DNA of 64,000 nt, from positions 62,001 to 126,000 of the forward strand of contig VZRG01001977.1 in NCBI GenBank assembly GCA_013397435.1. The letters run 5' to 3'. The position numbers and the translations under genes are program-made. The DNA comes from Erythrocercus mccallii. Its lineage: Eukaryota > Chordata > Aves > Passeriformes > Dicruridae. The notes under the pieces were generated by a model. It was not told where the DNA came from and made no database searches. It was given only the letters and a program-made list of their open reading frames with translations. This document shows positions 12,401 to 22,851 of this stretch, one piece after another. How positions within the stretch are numbered: position 1 is the stretch's first letter; each line of letters opens with the position of its first letter.

Positions 12401-15400
12401 GTATAGCTCTGTGTGTTTATTGTATTTATATATTGTGGCTTTTCTTTTACCTACACAGTTCACCACCATATTTGTCTATTTATTAAGCGGCTTAATATTG
12501 TCAGTGGCCATCTGTCAGGGTGTTCTGTATAAAAGCAAGGACTTGGCAAAAGGATATCTTTGTACACACTCCTCTTGGACCACTCAATGACAGTCAGCCT
12601 AACAACGAGGGAAGGTGCCATCCTCTAGAAATGCTTTTCCTAAAATAATTTGCAGTTACTGTTATCCTGCTATGAGACAGAAACTTCAGGGCTGCAATTA
12701 ATGTGAAATGCAGCCATGTGGTGTTGGTTACTAGGTCAGGTTTCTCACAGAAAGATTTGTCTCATCTCTTAACATTTAAAGAAATAAGTAAATAGCCTCT
12801 CTGAGTTCTCTTCAGTTTTTTGAATTCACGGGGCATTCTAGCAGTGTGGTTCTTCTGTTGGGAATGTAGAACAATCTAACTGTATTTGCTTTGTTCGGCA
12901 ATATGGACAGCATTCATCAAAAAAGCATCAGAGAAAATGTATTAAACTCTTTCAGGGAGCTGCTCTTCAAGACCGTGCAAGATTGATTTATCTGTGTGGC
13001 TCCTTAGACTTCTCCATATACCTTCATTTCAGTTTTTCAATGATGAAGCAATTTATTCAGCATGTAACATTTTATATTAAATGTATATGCTATATATGTA
13101 TATACATATATTTGTGTGTGTATGTGCCATATGAATGGATTGCTGTAAAATACATGCCTTATTTCAAGAAAGCAGAGTTGTCTTTGTACAAAAATACTGA
13201 CTCTTGCACAGATTTATTTTAGAATTATCTTTAGGCCTCAAATGATTTGGTTTTCTTCCTTAAAAAAGGGCTGAGTTTGTTAGGGAATTAAATGGCAGAC
13301 CCATAACTTTGGTTCATAGCTTGTAGCAAAACAAATAATGTTATTGTATTTTAATGAATGAGTATGTATCAGATGATCCACGGTAACTTTGTGCTTGATT
13401 TTAGCAAGTAAAAACATGCTTGAGTTTAACTAAACAAATTTTATCCTGAGGAATGTTGGCTGGCATGCAGTAAGCTCCAATGAGCCTTATTAATTCATTC
13501 ATGATGTCCCATAACTTTGTGGGCAATAAATATTGTCCTTATTCTTACTAACAAATCCTGTAACTTCACAGTTGAAAACAAATATAAGGGGGATGAAAGG
13601 AGGTATGTCTGACACTTGTTGCTTAGTGCAACAATCTCATGGGACTGTTAATCATCACTACTGCTATCTGTACTTGGGACTAAAATTAAATAGTCATCAC
13701 TCTTGCCACGTTTTGTGTACATTGCATCAGCAACATCTGTATACCATGGCAGGTACTATAGGTATCTCATTTCACTGTTACACAGCAAATACACAGAATG
13801 GACAATCCATCCTGAAAGAGGAGAAAAAACCACATCTACCCATCTTCCTAACCTTTTCTGAAATTTGATACTGGAGCTTGCCATCTCCAGTGATTGCACC
13901 AGAGGTAGCACGGTAAAACAGCTCAGCTAGAATCCAGAAGTGGGATATGTATCTGAAATTACTCTAAAAATTGGAAGTACAAAGTAAAATCAGATTTTGT
14001 TTCCACTACAATTGCGGTATTTTAAAATGTGCAGAAAAATGATCTGAGGTTTGGTGTTTTGTTTTATTTTGTTTACATTTAAACTGGTTTACTGGTTGCT
14101 TTACAATACTTTCTTTCAGAGAGTTGAAAGCAGCAGAAGACACCAGTTGACAGTCAGTTTAATTTGCTGATTCATCTGTTACAGGGATGGCGTCAGGCCA
14201 GAGCTTGGCTCGTAGACTAAAGGCTGAGAGCTGTGAAGATGCTGGGACTTGAAGGAATGTTGTTAAATTTTACTGAGTGGAGGCAGTGAAAGTTTTTTTC
14301 TTTAGTTTTAAAGTACTTCTAATTTTGCATTGACAGAAATCTTTCTACCTTGAACTTGAAGTCTTTTTTGGTTAAAGGGAGATCAGACATTAGAAAGCTA
14401 CAAGGATGGAACAGCTGGCTATTAGTTAAGTGCCTCTTCCATGGATATCTTGTGCAACCAAAAATGCAGCTCAAATAAGCTTATGTTTCACGGCAATCAA
14501 ACAGAGTTTTGGCACAGGCTTTGCAAATGTCGTCTTTTCCTGGCAGACTTGCAAAATAAACCTGCTGGGTTAAGTAATGAGACTAAAAGGGAAAAAATCC
14601 AGGAAATCTTTTCTTGCCAACAAGCAATCTGGAAGAGGGTTACGACTAAAGAATTGATCGTTTCTAATTTAAAAGAAACATCTTAAGTAGATTTAACTCT
14701 TTTTGCACAAAGTCTGACTTTGAGAAGAGCTTTGAGCATCTGCTTCAGACATTGTGACTCCTAGAGAATATGGCATTTTGGGTTTGTTTTGGTTTGTTTT
14801 TTAATTGCTAACAATGGAACTAGAAATTATTTTATGAACAGAACAAATAGCTTGCAGCCTTCTGCTTTTCAAAATAAGCTATTTCAGCAGAGGGCATGCT
14901 GTCATTTAAGTGTTTTGTATATAATATCATTCTCCTTCTCCATAGCTGTAAACACCAGCCGGTATGCTGAAAGTTATAGGATCCAGACATATGCAGAATA
15001 TGTGGAGAAAAAACATGAAGAAAAACAGACCAAGAGAAAATGTACAGAAGATAGTTGGAAGGAGATGGAGAGGAAGAGGTTAAAAACCCAGTGCACACCT
15101 TATGTTTCCCAGAGTCGATACTACTGCGTTAACAGGTGAGACTGTGCTGCCTGCAGTTCTTACTGCATTTCTATCCAAAATCTAGCAATTTTCAGGTAGT
15201 TCTTAACTAATACATGACATTTTTCTGTATGTATTTCTTTGCATATAAATCAGTACCAGTACATTAGCTGTCACAAGATGATAGGTAAAGAAACAGAGGG
15301 AATTTCATCACAAATATGATCAGACAGATTTTTAAATGCTGGGATCTTGAAGGCAGGTCACATGACAGCTTCTGAGGTGATGTACCAGCACCATTTCTTA

Positions 15401-18400
15401 TAATCAAAATTTAAAAATGATTTTCCTTATTCGTATGACACTTGTGAATGGCTTGTGTCATGTGGGCACTTAGTTGTCATCATATATCCACGTAAAGACC
15501 ATGTTGGTTTTGGGCGGACTTTCCATGTTGATAATAGTGGTGTGTGTATTTCTTGTTCCTTATTTACCCACTGATACTAATGACAAGTTTTGGATATGAT
15601 GGTAACAGGCAGCTTCTTTCTCAGTCATCTGTGTAGCTGAGCATGTGAAGAGTATTTTAGTGTTAATATCATTGTATAAACAACCTCTCAAGTTATTGCT
15701 GTTCATCCCCCTCCCTTCTCCTGCAGCGTTCCCCCAGTTCTATCATTTCTATATGAAATTAAGTTTGAGTGGGGTTTATAAGTTACATTTCTCTAAGCAG
15801 ATGTTTTGGGTTGTTTTGGGGGGGGTGGGGCGTTCTCTCCTTCTCCTCCCGTGGTTACACAAACCAGTACTGAGGTATTTCTGCTTTATCTTTCTTGGAA
15901 ATGCTCCATTAAGTTCTAGTTCTCATTATATCTTCCTGTAAATGTTAATCTGTCGTGTAACAAATTCGCTAAACTTGTTCTGTTCTTCTCATGACCTTAT
16001 GATTTTGCAGGTGTGTATTTTGGCAGGCTGTCAGATGTTCATGCCTTTTGTCATGGTTGGAATTCTAAATGTGTTATAGACATGTTTGATTCAAAAAAAC
16101 ATATGGAGGGAGCTGCTGATACAATCCATATCAAATGGAGTTAGTTTAATTGAACTGTTGTACTCAGGAATCCTGGGGAGTCCATGCTGTGAGGAGATGA
16201 GGAGCTTTAAGGATTGTCATGGCACCAGCATGCACGTGGCTAAGCTCTGTAACTGAAGTGGTTAATTAAATAGTCTGCAAATACTTACTACACCTTGAGT
16301 TTGCTGCAAAGAAACATTCAGTCCTAGTTTTGTTCTTGCCAGAGAAAGTGTCTCCTCTCAATGAATGTTGGAGTTTGGGTACCTCAAAGGTTCCAGGCAG
16401 ATGGTTACAGTGCAGCTCATGAAGAGCAGGAAATGCAGAAAGCTGATTTGCTGTTGTCTTGCAAGGAAGTCTAACATCCAGCACAAAATGTGTAATTTGG
16501 AAAATTGCTGAACAAAATTTTCAGTAAATTCTTTCCCTAAAAGTTTGACATACACCAATGAGTTGTTTGTCTAAGCACTTACTCTCCTTGAAAATTTTTA
16601 GTGTATTTTTTCATCTGGTGTTGTAAAATTCTACAAGAAGTAGCTTTTTGTTTTCAAATTATCAACATTTTGATAGCCTTGGATAACAGCTTTTATTTTG
16701 TTGACAGATCTCGTGTAATTGATGTTACATAATTTTTTGTTCTCTTATTATTCCATTAATAAAGTGATTTGGTTCGCTCTGAAATTCCCTCTCATGCAGG
16801 TCTTTTGACATGTTTTCTTCATTTATATTTGTTACTAGTTATATTTAATTATCTTGTCAATTAATATTTTGTAAATGCCTCCTCTGAAGTGTAATCTGGT
16901 TAGATAGAACGTGGAACTGCAAACCGTGGTCTTTACTTTCACTCAAGAGGAACACTTCTTTTTTTCCAGAGAAAGGTATATAAAAATATTTATATCTAAA
17001 GGTATATAAAGTATTTATATTTTATCTATTATATACAATAATTTTGGTCTAGAATATAATATCAATATCTATATAAACAATCAGGACAAATATATATGTG
17101 TGCACGTATATTTGTCCAGATTAGTTGAAGTCCTATCTAGCTGAGCACTCAGCAGCTGATCCCTTATAATAGCTTCATGTTACTACATCCTTTATTTATT
17201 TATTATTTAATAAACTTGCTGCATCAGCTTCTGCCAAGGAGCACAGCTGCAGGATAGCTGTTTGTCTCCATGATGACAATGTGTCCTGGCTACTTTTTCA
17301 TTCAGTAAGGAAGTTGTTGAGTATTTCTTGTAAGAAACTTTAGTCTTAAATTGACGGGTTGATAAATAATGTAACAAAGGTTCTTAAATTCTTGTCTTGT
17401 TGATAAAACTGTAGTCCTGTATCGTAGAGGATACAGGACTATCTGTAGAAAATACTTCAGAAAATAAAGTTTAATAGTATTAATAGCAGTCACAAGGTAA
17501 AATTATTTATAGTTAATATATATCCTGTGCATATAACTTAATACTACTGTTAAATATAAAAATTTATTTCAATGGAAATATGCCTGATTATTAACATAAG
17601 ATGGAGAAGTAGAGGAAAAAGTGCTGCATTTGACAAAACTTCAAGTAGTAAGTAAGATCCTCTTATCCAAATCTGTTGCTATTCAGAACACACTTATGAA
17701 ACAGATGGAACTGGCTATGTTGTGCTTAGCAAATTACTGCCTGCCAGCTCTGCCATGACTGTTAAATGCATGGCTTTAAAAGCTTTTCCTTAGCAAAATA
17801 GTGTTAAACCATAGCAGGAAAAGTCAAATAGGGTGTGCTCTATGGAAAACTAGGTACTTGGTCTGTTTGTACTTACTTATTCTCCTGATCATCATCTGGA
17901 AATAATAAAATAGAATAAGGGCAATGACAAAAGACTCATATGAAGTACAAGAAAGGGATACATCATTTTGCCTTACAGATATTCTACCTAAAACTATGAG
18001 TGCTGCCTCTTCTGTCAAGTCAGGGTGCTGTTTGTAGCACCACTTCCTTGAATGTCTTCATTTTGCCAGAGATGATCTAATTTTTGAAATGTGCAAGTGT
18101 TTCTACTGATGATTCTTATGGTTTATTACAGAAATTGTTGTTTATGGTGGTTTATTACCGACTAAAGAATAAGAATTGGCAAAAGCTGAGATATTAAGGG
18201 TATAGATAACAAATACTGCAAGTAAATTATTAGTGTTCCTGCATTGTAATGTTATTTCAGGTGATTTCACCTGCTCTTCAGCTGAAATCACTGATTTTTA
18301 TGATGGATCAATATCTATTCCCACCCCTCAATGTTGTTTCAAGTGTCAAGAGAACTTATGCTTTTATGTAAATGAAATTTATTTGAAATTATAGGTCCTC

Positions 18401-21400
18401 ATATATCCAGGCCAGTTCCAAATGCCTTGTTGTGGTGAAGTGTTTCTTTTAAATCTCAGACACGCTTTTCCAAAACATAAAATGTTAAATGCTAAATCAT
18501 CATAATTGTTTTCCTACCTTTTGCCCTCCTCCACTTGCCAATTCTTTCAATTTAATTACTGTAGTACTAGTTGGATTGCTGCTATTTAGTACTTCCTGAA
18601 ATATATTCTCTAGAAAATAGAGTTATTGCCTGGATAGCTGTTGTACAGGTGTGTTTTGAAACGTAAATGTAACGTTGTTAGAGGATGGTGTAAATCTGTG
18701 TCTCTAAATGGTCATAAGGATCATAAAAGAAGTCAGTATGCATTGGACAACAACTGAAAGCTATTATTGGGTTTGAATCTTTCACTTTGTTCACTTGTTT
18801 CTCAGCTGAATGAGGAAGTCGAGGCAGATACGCGGACATATCCAAAATAACTGTTATAATTAGAAAACTGAACTTTGAGTAGTGCTCTAACTCATATATA
18901 GCATATATATAACAACCATACTCATTTAATACAAAGTGCATAAATAATGTTCTGTAATCTTTAATCTTATTTAAGATTAAAGAAGAACAAGATGTAAAAA
19001 ATTAACCCTTTCCCCTCTAGAAGCTATGCAATCAATGAATGAATATAAAAGAAAATAAATAATCTGGGAGAAAGGAAGACTTCTTCATTATAAAATATGT
19101 TTGTTTGGCATTTTGTGCTGTCACTTTTTGGTGGTGGGGTTTTTTTTCCCCTTAAGGTATCTGCAGGAGGACTATAGGGCCTAAAATTAATTTCTATGGG
19201 TTTTTTTGGTACTCAGCTAAATGTGCACTGAAGGTCGAGATCTTGTTTCTCTTTACTTGCAATAACTTCACAGGAGTCTTAAGTTGGAAAAAAATTAAAT
19301 TCAGCCATGAGACCATTCAAAAAGGGATCATCTTCCTACAATGAGTGCAAGTTCCCTTCTGAGTGCTGAAGAAATCCTGGGATCATAATTTATGTCTCCT
19401 GAGTTTTTTCTTCCTAATGTATTTTTCAGAATGGCTTTCCCCAAAGTAGAATTCTTACAGGCTTTTCTAAACGATATTTTTAAAAAATAGTATTTTTTCA
19501 TTTCCTAAATGTTCCTTCTTCCCTAGACTTTTTTCTTTCCAACCCTAGTTTTTGCCTGTTTTGCAATATTGAAGTGTGTACATAGGATTAACAGTTCTAT
19601 CCAGCTTTTTTATTGGTGGAAGTTGTGGTATGACTCAAAATGATGATTTGTAAGAAATCATGCAAGAAGGCCTTCTGTGTGTGAATGTTTGGTGGAAAAA
19701 CCAGCTATTCATCAAAGTAAATGGTGTTTGTGCTCCTGAAGTGGAAGTAAGAGCATGAGATGTAATCATATGTTTCATCTTTGTTTATTGCCTTTGGACA
19801 TCCCAGACAGACTCTGTTTTAAGTTGCAAAATGTTCAGCTGAAAAAATTCCATTTCAAAGCCAAAACTATACTGCAAAATTTAACAGTTCTTCCTTTAGC
19901 TGAAACCTTATTGAAGCACTGTAATTCACTGCTATTGATTAGAAAGAAAAAAAAATTACCTTGTAAGTCTTTGCTTTATAACTTAGTATTAATATTTATT
20001 TAACTCTCAGAATAGAATGTGGCTTAGATGCATACAGCCATGTTGTGTAGTTCTAATTAAAAAATAAAAGTTCATAAGTCTAAAACTACCCTTTTTAAAA
20101 TTGGTTGTTTATATTAGACATTTAAGTAGCTGGTGTTTACATATCTAGAAGTTCATAATAGGAACTGTTTTTTAATTAGCCCCTTTGCTACTGCATTCTC
20201 TTTTATACTCAAGCTAATTTGATTTTAATATTGTCATTTGTCTTTTAAGGAAATTTAACAATAGCATTTCAGTGGAACAAAAGCCTATGCAAGGTTATTT
20301 CAGTGTGTGCTGAATGGAATGGAGCTCTGAGTTCATCTTTATACTGTGTTAGTCAGACTTCATTCAAATGCTACTAAAGAAATGAGTGTGCAGTTTTTGG
20401 TGTTTTTTATTTTACTGGTTCCATGAATAATAGGACTCTGCGCTTGAAAGCCTGATTTAAAGTTCATATATGGAGCTTGAAGGTTTTCTCTACATTTATA
20501 TAGAAATGCTTTTAAAACCACCTGTAGTTCCAGGAGAGAGATTGAAGTTAGTATGTAGATTCCTTCAATTTCAAGTTGTGGTTTTGAGGCTTCAATTGTG
20601 CATGATTTGCTGTCTATTGACAGTGCTTTAAAGAGCTTGCATAACTCTGAGAATAAAATGTAAAATCTTGCAGGGGTAGAGAACTGATTTAATTACATTT
20701 CAGATGAATGATCTCATCAGAATAGCAGCTAAGTCTGAGATATCGATAGTACAAAGAATTAATACCTTGATCTGCATAGGATTGGATTAGATAGCAAATT
20801 TATGGAATTTTATACTTAAGCCAGATCTTTCAGATAATATAATTTCATGGTAAACCATTTATGACAGGTTATTTTTCTACCTTCATAAGCTTTTAATAGA
20901 TGTGCAACAACACGTACCTATATAATAGTTACTCTTTTTCATAATTATCTTTCTTCTATGTTCCAGTTTTACAGGTACCAGTACAGTGGGAAAGAGAAGC
21001 ATGAGTCCTATTGAGGAAGAAACTGGTTCTGATGATATGGAAGAGGGAGAAGGCCAAGATCCAGAAAATGATCAGACAGACTCGTGTGCAGGGTCCCTTC
21101 CAGATGGTAAGAAGAGAGCAAAAAAGTTGAAAAAGATCAAGACAGAGCAAATTCCAGCAGGTAAGGTGCAATGTTCATGCACATAATTTTCTCTTCTCTT
21201 TGAAAATGTTCTAGACCTGAACAGAACTGAAATTCTTTTCTTGAAAATCTTTGCTTCTAGCAGTAACTTACTCCATTACATTCCAAGTTCTTCTTGAACC
21301 TGAAGACTGCACCATATAAAAATTGTAAAAAACTCAACAAACAAACCCAAAGTAACATCAAAAAGCAAAGAACTCACCCCAAACCAAAAAACCCACAACC

Positions 21401-22767
21401 AACCAAAACCCAATCTGACACCAACCAAAGGAATGAGAATGTAGTTGATTTATTACTTTTGCTTACTTTCTTCCTTAAAATAAAGCTTTTTGAATATATT
21501 TTAAGGTGTTCTTAATTTTTTTCAATGTGACTTTGTAGTTAAGGTTACTCAACGTGTTTTGCATATCATAAGCAAAATGGAAGGCATTCTGTTTTGATAA
21601 ATGCATTAATACATTCAGTGTTCTGTGTGGTGTTTGTAACCATAGCCTTTATTGTGCTTTATTTGGCTGAAGACTTTTCACCTAGGGTTGGTGTGAAGGT
21701 GGGTGTTTTCCGATTTTAATACCTATATATTTTTTTAGCCAAAATACTTGGAACTGAACATCTGACTAAATGCAGGCAGGTTACAATCAGATGATGATGT
21801 TTCACCTTGTAATTTTTGTTGTTTTGTGAGTTATTGCAGCTTGTACAAAAAAAGTAAATAACTAGCCTTAAATCACATGAATTTAAACTTCAAAAGATTT
21901 TATTTTTGTTGATTCTATTTCAATGTTTGTTAGTAATTTCTTGCAGAAATTGGACTATAATAAAAATTAAATCGTATCTTAATTCGGTCCAGACGACCAT
22001 AGCATAGTCATGTGGAGCACTGCCTGCATTGAAGTATATTCAAATATTCGTAATTAAAGCTTCATTTCAATAACTGCACTAGCAGCTTTTATCCAGAAAG
22101 TGATATTGTATACCAGACATGCTTTCTCCTGACTTGATAGAATAAAATCTTTCTTAGCTGATTCAAAAGCTGTGCTTGGAAATTGTTTCCTTCTTCTTAT
22201 TCAGTAGGGCAGTTGGGGCCTGTAAGCATATGCAAAATGACAAGAGTGTCTGTGGTAATTCAGAGTATAAAATTCAGGCTCTGTATTTGGCATTAAGGGA
22301 ATATGTGTTATTGGTATTAATGATTCATCTTTATTCTTCAATTCATTTGGCATGAAAATATTCTTCCCTGTCTTAACAGCCTAAATAAAAATAACAACGA
22401 GTACACTTGGGAAAATAGTATTTAACTTTATCATCCCATAATTGCAAAACCAAAATTACCTAATGACTAGGGTTAAAAATACAGTATTTACCATTTATGT
22501 AAGAAACCTGAAATTAACCTTAATCTTTTTCCCTTTTTACTTTTTTTGTAAGTACCTATTAATAAACAATCTCTTGGTTTCTCTTTGTAAATACAGACTT
22601 GTCAGTAATGTATCTAGAGCCTCCCTCTATAGGAAAATAAGTCTTAATATCCTCTGAAGGAACAACAAAAAAAAAATCTTGATTTAATTTTTATTCCATG
22701 ATTCTGTCTTCTAGGAAGCCTCACAACTAGTTCCACTGGAATTTTTGAGGTCCCTGAAACATGGTAG
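385..22767 (+). CDS. PARN: PARN, poly(A)-specific ribonuclease, C-terminal part (5 exons joined)
   Basis: The exons join as 385-471, 4784-4858, 14946-15135, 20967-21160 and 22715-22767, all with GT-AG borders and matching phases. They give 199 residues plus a TAG stop. PARN is a DEDD-family, Mg-dependent 3' exonuclease. It shortens poly(A) tails and trims oligo-A from snoRNAs, scaRNAs, telomerase RNA and piRNA or miRNA precursors in nucleus and cytoplasm. The catalytic DEDD domain and R3H domain lie upstream of the window. What is visible is the RRM (first two exons and the start of the third), which binds the m7G cap and poly(A), then a basic tail with lysine/arginine clusters (likely nuclear localisation), an acidic stretch, a second basic cluster and the family-typical ending Phe-Glu-Val-Pro-Glu-Thr-Trp. 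By recalled human numbering this is residue 440 to the end, and the length agrees within one residue. Identification rests on recognising the protein sequence; no search was run. Confidence 0.97.
1126..1350. promoter_or_regulatory. Intronic CpG-rich island
   Basis: About 225 bp dense in CpG and GC stand out sharply from the AT-rich intron. Examples are cccgcgg, ccccgcgg, ctcggcgccgccgc, gggggcgggcaccgccgcc and gcgcgcgc. Such islands often mark promoters, enhancers or insulator sites. No TATA box or first exon can be assigned. It lies 0.7-0.9 kb inside the intron between the two RRM exons, so any transcript starting here on the + strand would encode only a C-terminal PARN fragment. The role is inference. 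Confidence 0.6.
1317..1335 (+). promoter_or_regulatory. Strong candidate CTCF-binding site
   Basis: The 14-mer CCGCCAGGGGGCGC at 1320-1333 matches the core CTCF motif (CCACCAGGGGGCGC) at all but one position (the third, G for A). It sits in the CpG-rich island, a common setting for CTCF sites. The match is seen directly; occupancy is inferred and would depend on methylation of the CpGs. Confidence 0.6.
4784..4858 (+). CDS. PARN: PARN exon (likely exon 21), second half of RRM with cap-binding Trp
   Basis: This 75-nt exon opens with the last two bases of a Gly codon. It encodes Asn-Ile-Gln-Val-Ser-Trp-Ile-Asp-Asp-Thr-Ser-Ala-Phe-Val-Ser-Leu, the second and third beta strands of the RRM. The Trp codon at 4801-4803 corresponds to human Trp475, known to stack on the m7G cap. 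Its retention suggests that cap binding is intact. The exon ends with G of an Ala codon before the donor gtatgt. Identity to the human protein here is nearly complete (Val for Ile before Ser-Trp). Confidence 0.97.
5421..5516 (+). repeat. G/T-rich low-complexity tract
   Basis: About 95 bp are almost free of C and A on the + strand, with repeated G3-G4 runs separated by T-rich loops (gggttttagg, ttggggatttt, tggggctgg, ttggggtggga). At least six G runs are present, so a loose G-quadruplex in the PARN pre-mRNA or the coding DNA strand is possible. No regular repeat unit is seen. Confidence 0.6.
10231..10417 (+). mobile_element. CR1 LINE fragment (ORF2 C-terminus / 3' region)
   Basis: The nucleotide sequence follows the avian CR1 3' region: ctgaaaggag, tgataggacgaggggaaatgg, ggttcaggttggat, ttcttcactgaaagggttgtc and ggaacaggctgcccagggaa. 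Read in the ORF starting at 10180, it gives the CR1 reverse-transcriptase tail, with Arg-Phe-Arg-Leu-Asp, Phe-Phe-Thr-Glu-Arg-Val-Val-Lys-His-Trp-Asn-Arg-Leu-Pro-Arg-Glu and Val-Phe. It is truncated at both ends, and a short stretch expected between ggtgaggg and taacaaatgata appears to be missing. It is a dead copy lying in the PARN sense direction inside the intron. Confidence 0.92.
10922..10965. repeat. A/C-rich low-complexity tract
   Basis: The + strand is nearly free of G and T (aataaataaacaaaacaaac, then aaaaaaccaccccaaaccc). It belongs to the same composition class as the tracts at 21328-21430, 45225-45290 and 49640-49690, and is the complement of the G/T-rich tract at 5421-5516. Confidence 0.6.
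14946..15135 (+). CDS. PARN: PARN exon (likely exon 22), end of RRM and basic tail
   Basis: This 190-nt exon begins by completing an Ala codon, then Val-Asn-Thr-Ser-Arg-Tyr-Ala-Glu-Ser-Tyr-Arg-Ile-Gln-Thr-Tyr-Ala-Glu-Tyr-Val, the last part of the RRM. A Lys/Glu-rich segment follows (Lys-Arg-Lys, then Glu-Arg-Lys-Arg-Leu-Lys), a plausible nuclear-localisation region. The exon ends in Tyr-Tyr-Cys-Val-Asn and AG of a Ser codon, with donor gtgaga. Compared with my recollection of human PARN, Trp526 is Cys here (codon 15041-15043) and Arg554 is Cys (15125-15127). The second tail Trp (Asp-Ser-Trp) is kept. Confidence 0.96.
16972..17020. repeat. 26-bp near-tandem duplication, AT-rich
   Basis: The unit aaaggtatataaa..tatttatat occurs at 16972-16997 and again from 16998 to 17020, with small differences. 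It sits in a longer AT-rich low-complexity stretch running to about 17100. Confidence 0.6.
17411..17442 (+). repeat. Perfect inverted repeat, 12-bp stem and 6-nt loop
   Basis: tagtcctgtatc at 17412-17423 is exactly complementary to gatacaggacta at 17430-17441, around the loop gtagag. A G-T wobble extends the stem by one pair. It would fold as a short hairpin in PARN pre-mRNA. It is too short for a typical miRNA precursor and no function is known. Confidence 0.75.
18258..18273. promoter_or_regulatory. Inverted pair of E2-boxes
   Basis: CAGGTG (18258-18263) and CACCTG (18268-18273) face each other across 4 bp. Bipartite E2-boxes of this type are bound by the ZEB, SNAI and basic helix-loop-helix families. 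The first box also starts an imperfect 13-bp-stem hairpin with 18279-18291. The motif is seen; binding is inference. Confidence 0.3.
18958..18983. repeat. Inverted repeat, 12-bp stem, 2-nt loop
   Basis: tctttaatctta pairs perfectly with taagattaaaga across tt. The palindrome is AT-rich and intronic, and could be chance or a cruciform-prone site. Confidence 0.6.
20967..21160 (+). CDS. PARN: PARN exon (likely exon 23), acidic and basic C-terminal tail
   Basis: This 194-nt exon starts with T, completing the Ser codon (AG|T) that aligns with human Ser557. It encodes Phe-Thr-Gly-Thr-Ser-Thr-Val-Gly-Lys-Arg, then an acidic, low-complexity stretch rich in Glu, Asp and Gly, then Gln-Thr-Asp-Ser-Cys, then a Lys-rich cluster (Lys-Lys-Arg-Ala-Lys-Lys-Leu-Lys-Lys-Ile-Lys) and Ile-Pro-Ala. 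The family tail is poorly conserved here and probably disordered, but the Thr-Val-Gly-Lys-Arg, Gln-Thr-Asp-Ser-Cys and Lys-cluster anchors identify it. The donor is gtaagg. If the next intron were retained, translation would stop after nine more codons at 21184-21186. Confidence 0.95.
21161..22714 (+). other. PARN: PARN last intron (likely intron 23), 1.6 kb
   Basis: The donor is gtaagg and the acceptor is ttctgtcttctag. It contains an A/C-rich tract at 21328-21430. Otherwise it is AT-rich with no recognisable element. Confidence 0.88.
21328..21430. repeat. A/C-rich low-complexity tract
   Basis: About 100 bp consist almost wholly of A and C on the + strand (ctcaacaaacaaaccc, caccccaaaccaaaaaaccc, accaaccaaaaccc). 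The complement would be G/T-rich with many G2-G4 runs. The small ORF across it is a composition artefact. Confidence 0.65.
22715..22767 (+). CDS. PARN: PARN last coding exon (likely exon 24)
   Basis: These 53 coding nucleotides complete the Gly codon and encode Ser-Leu-Thr-Thr-Ser-Ser-Thr-Gly-Ile-Phe-Glu-Val-Pro-Glu-Thr-Trp, followed by TAG at 22765-22767. The human protein ends Phe-Glu-Val-Pro-Asp-Thr-Trp, so the C-terminal tryptophan is kept. The exon continues into the 3' UTR. Confidence 0.96.
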
Positions 22768-22845
22768 GAAACAACTGCCTTAACAAGTGGAATTGATTGA
22801 AAGCAGTTGAGAGAATGCACCCCTTGGAAGCCATACTTTATTTAA

Positions 22846-22851
22846 ATAAAG
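22846..22851 (+). terminator. PARN: PARN poly(A) signal, proximal
   Basis: This is a canonical AATAAA 79 nt after the stop codon. It is followed directly by gtggtgtt and then tatgtgtcctg, which resemble the GU-rich downstream element. Confidence 0.6.

Larger units (their letters stand above)
4859..14945 (+). other. PARN: PARN intron (likely intron 21), 10.1 kb
   Basis: This is the largest intron in the window, with donor gtatgt and acceptor ttctccatag. It contains a G/T-rich tract at 5421-5516, shorter ones near 6580-6622 and 14776-14804, a sense CR1 fragment at 10231-10417, a C/A-rich tract near 10922-10965 and an AT/GT low-complexity stretch near 13080-13122. The rest is AT-rich sequence without recognisable genes. 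Short ORFs on both strands (for example 4996-5292 and 7532-7810) look random. Confidence 0.85.
15136..20966 (+). other. PARN: PARN intron (likely intron 22), 5.8 kb
   Basis: The donor is gtgaga and the acceptor is ttctatgttccag. The intron is AT-rich with no transposon that I recognise. It holds a 26-bp near-tandem duplication (16972-17020), a perfect 12-bp-stem hairpin (17412-17441), paired E2-boxes (18258-18273) and an AT-rich inverted repeat (18958-18983). Small ORFs on both strands show no recognisable protein. Confidence 0.85.

Noticed and set aside
19540..19555. ctttccaaccct, reminiscent of the CR1 3' end
   Set aside because: No flanking CR1 sequence; a 12-bp match is expected by chance.
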